Notes: generated from the sequence alone by a model not told the origin. Counted from the stretch's first letter, positions 29,653 through 39,318 are shown. The stretch is DNA of 64,000 bases from Phaeosaccion multiseriatum (GCA_965112735.1 OZ218963.1:2542001-2606000); one strand, 5' to 3'. Made by a program: numbers and translations.

Positions 29653-31560
29653 ATGAAGTTGATATGGGCCATCCTTCTAGCCTTTACAAGTGCAGCAGCA
29701 GCAAGGGCTGCAGAAATGCTGGAGAGTGGCGCGGAATGGAACATTGACATTATCTTCACCTTTGTGTCTTCGACTGAAGTGGCTGGACGGGTTGATGTCA
29801 TTCCCTTGCTGGAATCTATGGTGCCTCATACCCTTCGCGTAGCTCATGGCGCCAGAGTTCACGTTTTGACAAACGACGAGCACATCGCCTCTACCGCGAA
29901 GCGTGGCGGGGCATATGTGGGGTTCCTCCAATCCGTTGACACGCAAGCAGCTTCCTTTAGAGATATTTACGTCCCGCAGAGCGTGAATCCCTTGAAGTAC
30001 GAACGTTGGTGCTTTGAGCGATGGTTTGCAATTACAGAGTATTTGGAGTCCCTGAGCGAAACTTTGGATTTGCAAGTAATCATGGCGACTGATTACGATG
30101 TGGTGCTTCTTCAGGACCCCAAAGAACTCTTGCTGGCACTCTTCCCTGATCTCAAGGGCAACGCCCGTGTAGGGGACTTCATCGACAGCCTCTCCCTCAT
30201 CTTTGGAGCATGCACCTTCTGGTCTATGATGGGCCTGAAGAGCTACACCGAGTTTCTGTGGGACATCTGGAAGGATCGGGACGTGGAGCTAATAATGCGG
30301 GCAGGCTCGAAGTTCACAGGGAAGCAGTTTACCGATGTGTCGCCAGAACATCTTCAGTTCATTCCAGCAAAGCCAAACGACACCTTCGTCTACCATTTTT
30401 CCGACATGGAGGCGTGGGTGGAGTATTCCCGCGTTGTCCCCCAACGGCGGTACATTGACAGGGAGGTCATGAACCAAGATTTCATAGTGATCGCTCGATT
30501 TGTCTACATTAGTGAGAAAGCTTTCGCCTTGTGGGTTGCAGATGGAAAGGTCGTCGCCACCCCTTGCCAGCCGCGCCTCCCTGACAAAACGTTGTTCAAT
30601 GCCCGAGGCGTCGGCTTAGTTCACTTCAGCGAGGGCACCAAGGGAGGTATTTTGCCGTTCTTTACGGAACTCGAGGCGCTGGGCTGGGAGGGAGGTGCGG
30701 AGTCCAGCGCAGCAGAGCTTTCCAAGATCCGCCTCCTCTTTGTGCACGAACTTGGGCACGCAGGAGGGGCTTCGCTAGTCAGAATCCTGGCACAGCCTTT
30801 TCTGGACTCAGTTTGTAGTTCGAGTGGGGCCCTTGCCTTGGGAGCCGACACACAAAACGTGTATCCTACCATGGCTTCCCGGCGCGTCGACTCGACGGGG
30901 GTTTGCGACTGCGAGGAACCGCTTTGTTGGCACTGGTGCCCAAAGCTGCTCGACGAGCTGGTGACTGACGTGAATCGCGGCAAGATTTTAGACTCTTGGA
31001 TGGAGGCCCGGTGCAACCAAGCCCAGATCCCGCAAATGCTGGTTGTCCACGAAAATGATTTTGCGCTGACTTTCAAGCACGCACTATTCCCTCAACTCTC
31101 CCAAAGCCTTATCGTTGTTCGCCATCCAATGTGTAGTGCGGAAGGGGGTCTGCGGGGATGGGAGCGAGTTTGGCTGAACTTTTTTTCCGAGGACATTCTT
31201 CGTGTTGGGAAGTTTGTTGTAGTTCGTTTCGAGGACATCGTGCGGGCTCCAAATTCCCTCCGAGGGCTACTGGAGCGGGAGTTGAGTTTGCCAGCGGTAC
31301 CTCGCCTCATGTTTGGCCAGGATTTTTTCCGTGATTCACTACCAAGGGCCTTATCGAACAGAAAATGTCCCCTTCAGTGCGCCGCCGCAGCAGGGTCCTC
31401 TGAGTGCCAAGCCTCTCCCGAGGGTATGGTACTTGCTACTCACTTTGGATACTATTTTGAAGGCACTGACCCATTCGACCTACGATCAGATGATCCCGTC
31501 CAGATTTTCCGCGGACAGGACTTGCTGCAGCTGCGAGCGAAGCTAGTCCCCACTCGGTGA
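29653..31560 (+). CDS. Secreted two-domain enzyme: glycosyltransferase-like plus sulfotransferase-like
   Basis: A single exon of 635 codons. Residues 1-20 are a signal peptide or anchor (M-K-L-I-W-A-I-L-L-A-F), so it should act in the secretory pathway. Residues about 30-335 resemble a nucleotide-sugar glycosyltransferase: P-L-L-E-S-M near the N-terminus and A-T-D-Y-D-V-V-L-L-Q-D-P at about 144-155 in the position of a D-x-D metal site. Residues about 360-630 resemble a sulfotransferase: F-V-H-E-L-G-H-A-G-G-A-S-L at 361-373 (5'-phosphosulfate loop position), V-V-R-H-P at about 487-491 (3'-phosphate strand) and R-F-E-D-I-V-R-A-P at about 525-533. A coupled role in making sulfated polysaccharides, abundant in algal walls, is inferred. 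No frameshift. Both domain calls rest on motifs only. Confidence 0.65.
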   Translation: MKLIWAILLAFTSAAAARAAEMLESGAEWNIDIIFTFVSSTEVAGRVDVIPLLESMVPHTLRVAHGARVHVLTNDEHIASTAKRGGAYVGFLQSVDTQAASFRDIYVPQSVNPLKYERWCFERWFAITEYLESLSETLDLQVIMATDYDVVLLQDPKELLLALFPDLKGNARVGDFIDSLSLIFGACTFWSMMGLKSYTEFLWDIWKDRDVELIMRAGSKFTGKQFTDVSPEHLQFIPAKPNDTFVYHFSDMEAWVEYSRVVPQRRYIDREVMNQDFIVIARFVYISEKAFALWVADGKVVATPCQPRLPDKTLFNARGVGLVHFSEGTKGGILPFFTELEALGWEGGAESSAAELSKIRLLFVHELGHAGGASLVRILAQPFLDSVCSSSGALALGADTQNVYPTMASRRVDSTGVCDCEEPLCWHWCPKLLDELVTDVNRGKILDSWMEARCNQAQIPQMLVVHENDFALTFKHALFPQLSQSLIVVRHPMCSAEGGLRGWERVWLNFFSEDILRVGKFVVVRFEDIVRAPNSLRGLLERELSLPAVPRLMFGQDFFRDSLPRALSNRKCPLQCAAAAGSSECQASPEGMVLATHFGYYFEGTDPFDLRSDDPVQIFRGQDLLQLRAKLVPTR

Positions 31561-31945
31561 GTGAGTTTCCAATTTTGATATGCACAAGCTGGGGCATCAT
31601 TTCATTTGGTGGGGGGGTCATTGCTCACAAGGAAATACTATTGAGGTCATTACGCAGTACTGTGGTCGAGGTGGAAAGGGGGAAAGGGCTCATTACGAAA
31701 AGATGTGTAGCGTAGTTCAGGTCTCGTGAGGACTCCATCAGTAATAATGCAACGGCCGTGAGAAACGGTGTGAGACGAAAATGAGGTGGAGCTGGGGTGG
31801 GCTCATTACGTAATGGTACGTAGGGAGGGTAGGAGGTGGGTTTTCGAGAGGCTGTTCGGGCCTCCCTCACTCCTGAATCCGTAAAGACCAAATGGAAAGC
31901 TGTCTTGAACTCAAGGAAGCTTCCAGAGTTTTTAGGTGGGATTAT
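31561..31945. repeat. Diverged LTR-like repeat upstream of the retroelement LTR
   Basis: It contains decayed copies of blocks present in the LTR that follows (T-G-A-A-T-C-C-G-T-A-A-A-G-A-C-C, G-G-A-G-C-T-G-G, C-T-C-A-T-T-A-C-G-T-A), so it is probably an older LTR of the same family. No gene. Confidence 0.5.
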
Positions 31946-32224
31946 TGTGGTGGAGCTGGGACAGGCTCAATTACGTATTATTAAATGAAGGGGGGGGCGG
32001 CTTTTTTGGGGCCTGGTTGGCCCCTCCGCACTCCTGAACCCGTATAGACCAGTGGAAAGCTTCCTTTAAACAAGGGAAGCTTTCTGGGTCTTAGGGTGGG
32101 AAAAGCCCTTGTTATTAATACACCAGCATTGGTCTCTTCTCTCCCCTCTTATTGGGACCGAAACAACACACTCAGCTTGGGGGTGCCTTCCTCCTCTTAG
32201 GCAGAGGGAGGTAGCGGCCCCACA
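31946..32224 (+). mobile_element. 5' LTR, exonuclease-bearing Ty3 family
   Basis: It begins TGTGGTGGAG and ends GGCCCCACA, matching the LTRs at 56800-57074 and 60114-60417. TA and then a TGG primer-binding site follow, the usual layout of a 5' LTR. Confidence 0.8.
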
Positions 32225-32226
32225 TA

Positions 32227-32285
32227 TGGCAACGTCGGGAGACTCAAACCCTCGTACCCCAGCACAATCGCAGTCGCTGGGCGCT
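32227..32285 (+). other. Primer-binding region derived from a tRNA-Ser-like 3' half
   Basis: The complement reads as the 3' half of a class II tRNA ending in CCA: an acceptor strand, a TTCGAAT-type T loop (one base altered here), a shortened variable arm and anticodon-arm sequence with GATTGTGCT, typical of tRNA-Ser. The match is about 57 nt long instead of the usual 10-18. Confidence 0.65.
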
Positions 32286-32318
32286 TGTTTGCCGCGTTCC
32301 GCGTCAAGGGGGGAGGGC

Positions 32319-33458
32319 ATGGCGGACGCCTCAGCTCCATCAGCATCTGACGAGGTGGCAAGCGGGGAGGACGAGGAGGACGACTCTGCAGCAGAGGGTG
32401 ATTTAACCTATGGGATCCTAGGCTTGGCCAGTGGCATCAGGTGCGCTGGTAGATCAGGAGGAGGGGACAGCCCAAGTCTTCCCCTTTCCCCCGCAGGCCA
32501 ACTGGAAGAGGAAGTGGAAGATATGGCAACCCGATTGCCGTCGTCTCCTCCTTTACATCAGCAACTGGGGACACAGTACCATCAGCAGCAAACATCCCAA
32601 CCGCACCAGCCGGCAGCTGCCGTGAAGCCTCAGCAGTAGCCGTGGCAGCTTCAGCAAAAGCAGAGGTTCCAGCAGCACCAATCGGTGGCCACAAGGCGGC
32701 ATTTGGATGAGGAAGGAAATTTGGAGGAAGCCCCCACAAGGAAAGCTACACCGGAGGAACCGGAGGAGCAGTTCGTGATTGCAGCCAGAGCAGGATTGGA
32801 GGAGTATGTGATGGAGGAGGGCGCTGCCGATGAGGCCAATCTCATACTTAGGACTTTCGCCTCAGCCAGTGGCAACATTGCCGCAAGGGGGTCAAGAGGG
32901 GGTAGCGCTAGTCTTCCCCTTCCCCCCACTATTACCACGCGCTCACGGCCACAGCACGGGGCTCAGGTACAAAGGGGAAGATGGGAGTCGAGCAACGAAA
33001 CGGAGACGAGGCTGTGGGCTCGCATAGCCCAGTTGGAGGAGACCTTGGAGAATGGAGTCGTCCCGTCACTGACGTCCCCTCAATCACCCCTACAGCAAGG
33101 AGAGGGACCGCAGCAACCTGTCCTGCAGCAGGGATACTCCCAGAGTGGGGAAGGGGCTCACCAGCAGCAAGCGAGCCCCTACCCTCAGCCGCAGTGCCCC
33201 CAGCCCCTGCACTATTCACAAGCCTCGCCTCAGGGAAACTCTTACCCCAGCAGTAACAGCGTCAGACGCAACAACAGCAACAGCAACAGCTTCAGCAGCT
33301 GCATATACCTAGCTCAGTCCAAATGGACACAGCCAATGGCGCAGCGCAGAGGACAGAGACGACTCCTCCTCTGCATTTGCGTTTCAATTTGCGGTCTCCA
33401 GCGCAACAGCGACAGCCGCAGCAGCAGCATCATCATCAGCCGCAGCATCAGAACCTAG
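32319..33458 (+). pseudogene. gag-like fragment of the exonuclease-bearing Ty3 family
   Basis: The frame begins M-A-D-A-S-A-P-S and runs through an acidic N-terminus and a Gln/Pro-rich part. An in-frame TAG at 32637-32639 follows Q-Q and is followed by P-W-Q-L-Q-Q; the same frame then continues to 33458. The first about 75 residues are nearly identical to those at 57226. No zinc knuckle or protease is present here, and the element breaks off where a TGTAAAA-type repeat starts at 33519. Structural Gag protein is inferred from position after LTR and primer site. Confidence 0.6.
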
Positions 33459-33518
33459 CAGGCTACATTGGAGCCCTCCTGGTCAAGTGCAACATGACCG
33501 ACGGTTCACCAGTGCCTA

Positions 33519-33790
33519 TGTAAAAGCGACTTGAGCCGCTTAGACAAGTGGTAACACTCGGTACATTATCCGGGATGGAACCCGTTTGCAAGCCCTGCTG
33601 CTAGGCTCTCCTTACCAAGATCACCTTTTCTGAGGGTCCATCGCCACTCAGAATCTACGTAATATAGGACACACCGACCATTGACTTATGGTCCATCTCA
33701 CTCTGAGGCCTTCCAACATCCCCAATGCCTATCCCGTGACCTTCCAACATCCCCAATGCCTATCCCGTAACCTTCCAACATCCCCTATAC
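33519..33790 (-). mobile_element. Diverged copy of the TGTTGGAAGG family (inverted)
   Basis: It starts TGTAAAAGCGAC and ends with three tandem units of CCTTCCAACATCCCC, i.e. the complement of TGTTGGAAGG-type termini seen at 37891-38142, 40452-41043 and 44001-45641. The interior is strongly diverged. No clear target duplication. Confidence 0.55.
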
Positions 33791-33810
33791 CTATTTCCCC
33801 TCTGCGGCCA

Positions 33811-34599
33811 CTACCACCGCAAGGTATAGAACCCGAAATGCTGCGCCGTCTCCGCAGCGATGCCCATCCCCCACTTCTCGTGCCACATGGCGCGCACGGT
33901 GCGCTCTCGCTTAGATCGCTGCCCACGCTTGCGCTGCACTCCCGGGTCCAACGCCCCTGGCGCCAAAGAGTCCTCGAATGCCTCTATTGCAGCCCTCTTT
34001 CCGCGCCGCAAGAGCCAATCGTCCCACTCCCACGTCTGATAGCTGCCGCCCTCCCCTACAGCCCAACGTACACAGTACTCGAGCCGGAGTGGCTGCCCTG
34101 TGGCCTTACGCCACCTCATCTTCACTATCCGCGCCAGCTCCGGCTCCCGCCCTACCCCGACCTCCCCGTCGGTCACGCTGCGCTTCTCCTGCAGTGCACT
34201 AGTACCCCAGTGGGCTGAGCAGTAACGGATGTGGTATCGAGCGAACCCGTCTGGTAGCCCTTCCGGCTGGCCACTCACCCCATCAACGAACGGCTTGGTG
34301 AGGTCCCGATGGTACGCCCCTTGCTTGAACTCCACTCCCCCGCCTCTGACCCTCGGCACATCCAGATACACCGTGCTCCGGCGCATCACTGCGTCGTGCT
34401 CATCGTTGAGAACCCCACCATGTCGCGCCTGAAAGGCCTGCTGTGTGGGCCAAGCCAGGACTTCGAACGGTCCGTCCCAAGCATGACTCAGCGCCTTGAG
34501 AGTCTGTGCCTTCTGCTCCTCCATGGCCTCACCCTCCTTCTGCGCCGCCCCCCCTGGACGGTACAAACACACCTTGGTGCCAGGAGGCATCGGCGCTGG
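33811..34599 (-). CDS. Integrase C-terminal tail with chromodomain-like module
   Basis: It is in the same frame as the integrase, after one TGA codon. Early residues fit the integrase C-terminal SH3-like part (P-P-G-T-K-V-C-L-Y, W-D-G-P-F-E-V-L). Near the middle I-V-K-M-R-W-R-K, Y-C-V-R-W and Y-Q-T-W-E-W-D-D-W resemble the aromatic cage and W-E-P-x-E-N-L region of chromodomains, which target chromoviruses to histone-methylated chromatin. The similarity is moderate. Confidence 0.65.
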   Translation of the reverse strand, partial: PAPMPPGTKVCLYRPGGAAQKEGEAMEEQKAQTLKALSHAWDGPFEVLAWPTQQAFQARHGGVLNDEHDAVMRRSTVYLDVPRVRGGGVEFKQGAYHRDLTKPFVDGVSGQPEGLPDGFARYHIRYCSAHWGTSALQEKRSVTDGEVGVGREPELARIVKMRWRKATGQPLRLEYCVRWAVGEGGSYQTWEWDDWLLRRGKRAAIEAFEDSLAPGALDPGVQRKRGQRSKRERTVRAMWHEKWGMGIAAETAQHFGFYTLRW

Positions 34600-35901
34600 T
34601 CAGCGACGCTCACGGTTCTTGAGCTGTAGTCTGCTGCGGTACTCCTCGCGCCTGCCCGTCACCACCTGCGCCGCCGCTGCCATCCGCGCCCTCAGCTCAT
34701 ACACCCATGCCGAAGGCGTCTCGAACGAGCCGTCCTCCTCGAGGGCAGGCAGCATCGCTTGAAGCGGAATCGGGGGGTGTCGACCAAAGAGAGTGTAGTA
34801 CGGGGAGAGGCCTGTGGTCTTGTGAGCCCTACAGTTGTACGCGTACGTGAGCGCGGGCACATACTCGGGCCACTGCTGCATCTGGGCCTCCACCGTCGTC
34901 GCCAGCATGTCCTTCATCGTGGCCATGAAGCGCTCCACTTGCCCATTGGCTTGCTGATGCGTCGGCGTAGTGAAGACTTGTGATGTCTGGAGTACGCGCA
35001 GCACATCGGCCATGAGCGTGCTCGTGAATTGCGATCCTTGGTCACTGACCAGCACCTTGGGCGCCCCCAGCACCGTCACTACATCCCGCACGAATGCCCG
35101 AGCAATGCCCTCCGCAGTATAGTCCTTGGCGCACAATGGCACCACCACCGTCCATTTTGTGAACCAATCTTGAAACACCAAAATGTACTCCTCCCCCCCC
35201 ATGGCCATGGGGAATGGTCCTGCCACGTCAGCACCCATAACCGCCCATGGCCCATTCACGGCCTCCGATGATATGGACGAGAGCGGAACCTGTTGAGGTC
35301 GCCTCCGTGGTGTCTTGCGTGTCTGGCACGCAAGACACGAACAGGCCCAGTACAACGCGTGCCCGTTCATGGAGGGCCACAACACTCGCTTCTGCAGCGC
35401 GTCCAGCATCCGCCCAGGCCCGTGGTGTCCGCCTGAGACTGCATCGCCGTGAGTGGCATGCAGTAGAGCAGGCCTGAGCGCCTTTGGGACACAGAGCTGC
35501 AACCTCGTTCGCTCTACTCGCCACCGTCGCCCCCCGGGGGCCCACTTGCGACGAAGGACTCCATCGCCATCGAGAGAGAACTCCCCCCCGCCCGCATCGA
35601 ACACCCCCTCGCCCGGGGAGGCTGTCAAGACCTTCTGACGCCACACCTCCAACTCAGCGTCCTGCTGCTGCGCCTTCACCCACCACGCGGACTCGTAAGT
35701 ACGAGCCCCATGCAATATGCGGGCTGCGCACGACTGCTCACCCACTGCCGGGGGAACACCAGAGAGGGACCACCCAAATTGCTGCGTAGCAGCCTGCCTT
35801 GCGGACTCCACGTCTGCCCGCGCTGCTGCCTCGCTCGCCGCAGCCGCATAGGCTTCGGTGTCAGCCGCAGGAGTCTCGTCATCCTCTCGCCCCTCCACCA
35901 C
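34600..35901 (-). CDS. Ty3 integrase
   Basis: About 430 residues. A zinc-binding H-H-C-C module (H-A-T-H-G-D, G-G-H-H, C-S-C-L-A-C) at roughly residues 170-215 precedes the catalytic core: D in V-M-G-A-D-V-A-G, D in V-L-V-S-D-Q-G-S-Q-F, E in Q-A-N-G-Q-V-E-R-F, i.e. a complete D-D-E triad. It inserts the cDNA into the genome. The frame stops at a TGA (34600-34602) right after L-K-N-R-E-R-R but continues in the same frame into the chromodomain-like tail. The N-terminal start shown is only the first methionine after the microsatellite. Confidence 0.88.
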   Translation of the reverse strand: MVEGREDDETPAADTEAYAAAASEAAARADVESARQAATQQFGWSLSGVPPAVGEQSCAARILHGARTYESAWWVKAQQQDAELEVWRQKVLTASPGEGVFDAGGGEFSLDGDGVLRRKWAPGGRRWRVERTRLQLCVPKALRPALLHATHGDAVSGGHHGPGRMLDALQKRVLWPSMNGHALYWACSCLACQTRKTPRRRPQQVPLSSISSEAVNGPWAVMGADVAGPFPMAMGGEEYILVFQDWFTKWTVVVPLCAKDYTAEGIARAFVRDVVTVLGAPKVLVSDQGSQFTSTLMADVLRVLQTSQVFTTPTHQQANGQVERFMATMKDMLATTVEAQMQQWPEYVPALTYAYNCRAHKTTGLSPYYTLFGRHPPIPLQAMLPALEEDGSFETPSAWVYELRARMAAAAQVVTGRREEYRSRLQLKNRERR

Positions 35902-35936
35902 CGTGGGCGTGCCGCCAACTGTGAGTCCGTCACCGC

Positions 35937-36129
35937 CTCCTCCTCCTCCTCCTCCTCCTCCTCCTCCTCCTCCTCCTCCTCCTCCTCCTCCTCCTCCTCC
36001 TCCTCCTCCTCCTCCTCCTCCTCCTCCTCCTCCTCCTCCTCCTCCTCCTCCTCCTCCTCCTCCTCCTCCTCCTCCTCCTCCTCCTCCTCCTCCTCCTCCT
36101 CCTCCTCCTCCTCCTCCTCCTCCTCCTCC
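35937..36129. repeat. (TCC)n / (GGA)n microsatellite inside pol
   Basis: About 64 uninterrupted trinucleotide units between exonuclease and integrase; depending on frame they encode poly-Glu, poly-Gly or poly-Arg. A short (GCC)n run follows at 36130-36152. The exonuclease and integrase lie in different frames on its two sides. Confidence 0.95.
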
Positions 36130-36165
36130 GCCGCCGCCGCCGCCGCCGCCGCCTGCAACCCCTCC

Positions 36166-37889
36166 TCAGCCTCCTGCGCCCACCACTCCATCACCGCCGC
36201 CTGCTGCGGCTGCTGCTGTGGCCGAGGGCGTCGCGCTCTCTGCCTCCACCGTCGATGCACCCACCACGCCCGCTGCCTCGACGGCGGCAGGGATGTCCCA
36301 CGCCACACCTTGGGTCTGCCACTGCTGCTGGGCTTCTGTGGGGGTCACCATGGTGTAGTAACAGCCCGTATCCTCGGCGATGGCACTCCACGTCTTCTCA
36401 ATCATAACCGCTCGAGGGAACGACAGCTTGCCACGGCGCCGCGCCGCGGCCGGCCGATAGCGCGCCCTGAACTGCTCCACTGCTGCCATGAGCTCCGTCC
36501 AGGTCCACTGGGGGTGTCGGTAAGACAGAAGGATCAGATCGATCATCTCCACTGACTTAGCTGTCGCTGAGAAAATGAAGAGTGGGCTGGCGTGCTCCCG
36601 ATCGGCCCAATACCCCACCCCGGCAGAGACGAACTGCCCTGCGCACATCTCAGCACGCGTCACACCCGCCACCCCGCTATCCACCGCGCTCACTTCCACC
36701 GCCAATGGCACCGGCACTGCACAAGCCCGCATCTTCGGAAGCAACTGTAGTAATGCTGCTACATCGTCGAAAGCATAGCTGAGCTGAGCCGCCGTGAGCT
36801 CCCGCTGCGTCCAATCAGTCTTCTGCTCCTCCTTGCTCATAAAACGCTGCAGAAACATACTAACCAGGTCTGCTAAGCCAATGGGGCGACAGTGCTCTGG
36901 CCACACCTCCTTGAATAGATGCGTCGTGTCGACCAAATTGGCGATGGCCCACACATGTGGCGCCAACGCCGGCCACTTCCCTAGTGCACGCTGGTCGTGA
37001 CGCCAGTGATGCGCCAGCTTCATGATCCCCCCGTCACCCCACAGCTCACTCAGTACCGCCGCGAGAGCCTCTATACCACCATTGACACTCAAACTGTCCA
37101 AATCCACCCAGAACCCACAATCACGCTCCGAATCGGCGACGCCGCTATACTGGACACCCAGAACCCACAATCACGCTCCGAATTGGCGACGCCGCTGTAC
37201 TGGACACCCAATTGCAGCAACGACGCCGGACGAGGAGGGGTGCGTATAGCCCACTCCGAGTCCATGGCCACCACCGTCGCCTCCCTCAGTGCCGCCCGCA
37301 TGGCCCACACCTGCTCCTCCGTACGTATGTACGTGCACCGAGCTGCTGGCACGTGACTGAGAAACGGCGGCAGCTGAGACCACTCCTCGATCAACCGTTT
37401 CTTCTCGTTGATGTGGGGTAGAGTCACTGGAGCCCAACCACATTGCCGCATCTGCTCCACGTGCTGCACCCGAGCCGATCCTAAGCCGTCTGGCGTCTCG
37501 ACCGCCACACTGTCCACGCACAGCGCCTCCAAACCTGCCGACGCCTGCTGTCGCGCCGTGACAGGCGAGAGTCCCTCCAAAGGCACTGACTGAGCCGCCA
37601 CCGCCTCTCCTTGCAACTGCTGCACAGCTGCAACAAAGCGCAGAACAGCCCCCTCCACCTGATCCTCCCACTCTAACGCGAGTGTGTCACCCACCACATC
37701 CACCAACGCCACCTCCACTCCCACCGCATCACACCACTCAGTCACTGGCAAGGGCTCGCGTGACAAGCAGTCAGGCACCACAAGCTCCCGCCCTGGCTTG
37801 TGGACAAACTTGAGATGATGAGCAGAGAGCCGTTCATGCCACCGAAAGAGCTTTGAGTTGGTGTCTTTGTGCGTCGCCAGCCACAGCAA
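36166..37889 (-). pseudogene. pol part: RNase H C-terminus and RNase D-like 3'-5' exonuclease
   Basis: From 37889 the frame shows the end of Ty3 RNase H (H-K-D-T-N-S-K-L-F-R-W, then V-P-D-C-L-S-R), a linker, and a DEDD exonuclease: motif I A-M-D-S-E-W at 37251-37266, motif II K-L-A-H-H-W-R-H-D-Q-R-A-L, V-D-T-T-H-L-F, and motif III M-S-K-E-E-Q-K-T-D-W...Q-L-S-Y-A-F-D-D-V-A-A-L-L near 36764. This layout is that of RNase D/WRN exonucleases, which remove nucleotides from 3' ends with two metal ions; all four acidic ligands (D and E of motif I, D of II, D of III) are present. A 50-bp tandem duplication (37106-37205) breaks the frame, so this copy is dead. An Ala-rich tail leads into the microsatellite. 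Confidence 0.85.
37106..37205. repeat. 50-bp tandem duplication in exonuclease region
   Basis: Two copies of a 50-bp unit (each beginning ACCCAGAACCCACAATCACG), separated by no spacer and differing at two positions. As 50 is not a multiple of three it shifts the frame. Confidence 0.9.
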
Positions 37890-37890
37890 G

Positions 37891-38530
37891 TGTAAAACGA
37901 CGTACGCACGACCGACATGCGCTGTCGCCTACAGATAGGATGGAACTAGACACACGGACAAGGTAACAGCAACCCCAAAGCCAGCCTAGCAGCCAGCCTT
38001 GCCTCTATGAACTTATTGCATGCTAGTCCTAAACGACCACCTTCGCACATAGGATAGTGAGAGCCACGCCACCCGTTCTCACCGCATCTGCCTGGGCCTG
38101 GGCCATTGACTTATGGCCCATCTCATCTGAGGCCTTCCAACATCCCCAATGCCTATCCCGGGGCCTTCCAACATCCCCAATAGCTATCCGCCACTTCCAA
38201 CATCCCCTTGACAAGAGTGTTGCGTGTCCCCACGCAACACAAGCGGATTCGCCTACTGAAGCTCGACTGTCGCACAAGCCTCCATGCTGCTTCCAAACAG
38301 TCCCTAAAGCAGCCTTGCGAGTATCCTTCTCTGTCTCCCGCCAAGCTCCGTGCAACAGCAACAGCCGCGCTGCTGCAACACTCGAAAGCCGTGCCCGCTG
38401 TAGGGCACCGCTCTCGGCAATTCTCTGTCTCCACTGCCCACCAAACTCCAGCATCCATTTCCGTGCAACAACAACATCCGTGCTGCTGCCACACTCGAAA
38501 GCCGTGCCCGCTGTAAGACACCGCTCCCGG
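37891..38530 (-). mobile_element. TGTTGGAAGG-family element, inverted, with minisatellite
   Basis: 37891-38142 is the complement of the 254-bp unit seen at 45388-45641. Two extra TGTTGGAAG-type terminal units, a hairpin-like block (GTTGCGTGTCCCCACGCAAC) and part of the 112-bp minisatellite (38343-38530) follow. The order is the mirror image of 44596-45641. It truncates the Ty3 element on its left; no target duplication found. Confidence 0.65.
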
Positions 38531-38533
38531 CAA

Positions 38534-38719
38534 TATGGTGGGGCGTCAGTGTCCGTATTGATAATATATCTCTACTACTCGCTGATGCAAAGCTTGTGCC
38601 CACAAAGAGGAGGGTGAAACGCCAGAGCCGTTGATCCCCCTCGGGGCGTGCCTAGGAAACCGACATTCTTATTATACCCCAGAATGTATGACCGGAAACC
38701 CTTAGGCAGGACAATCTAC
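38534..38719 (-). repeat. 3' LTR of the chromovirus
   Basis: 186 bp, identical by eye to 47676-47861. A purine-rich G-run (CTTGGGGGTAGTAGGG on the coding strand) lies just upstream, suitable as polypurine tract. The ends do not follow the TG...CA rule clearly, so the exact borders are uncertain by a few bases. Confidence 0.75.
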
Positions 38720-38867
38720 CCTACTACCCCCAAGCGACAGTTCGAGTCGACGCGGAAGCAAATGTGTCTATCCGGTGTTTGTCCTCTTGCGCGTGCGCGC
38801 AGGTCGCGCCGGAGCGCGGGCCGAAGAAGTGCGGCGATCGGCGCGCTGCTTCTGGGCTGCCTGTCGT

Positions 38868-39291
38868 TGTAAGAAGGCATCCTTTTGCTAGGCTGGCAGC
38901 TATCCACTGCATATTCACGGGGGTAGCTGCCAGCCTAGCAAAAGGATGCCTTCTTACATGCCTGTCATTTAAGGTCGATCCTTCCCCCCCCTCCGAAAAC
39001 TCCTCCGAAAACCTTGGGGGGGTAACTACCTAGGATTTCTCCCACACCGAGCCCGTTACCTCGAATTTCAGTGTCATGCCCAACTTTCGCCCTCGGAAAT
39101 TTTCTCACCATCCACAGAATCGAACCCCGTCTGGGCATGTAAGAAGGCATCCTTTTGCTAGGCTGGCAGCTACCCCCGTGAATACCTTAACTGACAGGCA
39201 TGTAAGAAGGCATCCTTTTGCTAGGCTGGCAGCTACCCCCGTGAATATTCAGTGGATAGCTGCCAGCCTAGCAAAAGGATGCCTTCTTACA
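38868..39291. mobile_element. TGTAAGAAGG palindrome-ended element, TSD TCGT
   Basis: 424 bp, flanked by TCGT at 38864-38867 and 39292-39295. The left end is a near-perfect palindrome (38868-38956, TGTAAGAAGGCATCCTTTTG and its complement); the right end (39201-39291) is another, with a further half copy at 39138-39179. The interior has no ORF of note. Non-autonomous. Confidence 0.85.
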
Positions 39292-39318
39292 TCGTGTCGC
39301 AAGGGTGCGGAGATAGGT

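Larger units (their letters stand above)
33800..37890 (-). mobile_element. Ty3/gypsy element fragment with exonuclease domain (copy 1)
   Basis: Minus-strand order is RNase H end, RNase D-like exonuclease, (GGA)n spacer, integrase, chromodomain-like tail. The 5' part is missing: the element is cut inside RNase H at 37890 by a TGTAAAAC-type repeat. No LTR is seen at the other end. The protein order and sequence match the element at 56.8-64 kb (for example H-K-D-T-N-S-K-L-F-R-W in both). Confidence 0.85.

Noticed and set aside
35676-36555. Plus- and minus-strand frames with poly-Ser, poly-Pro or poly-Glu
   Set aside because: Products of the (TCC)n microsatellite; flanks are shadows of the exonuclease and integrase.
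38860-39300. CRISPR array, suggested by repeated palindromes
   Set aside because: Copies are few, spacing is irregular, ends are flanked by a TCGT target duplication and no cas gene is present; the genome is eukaryotic.
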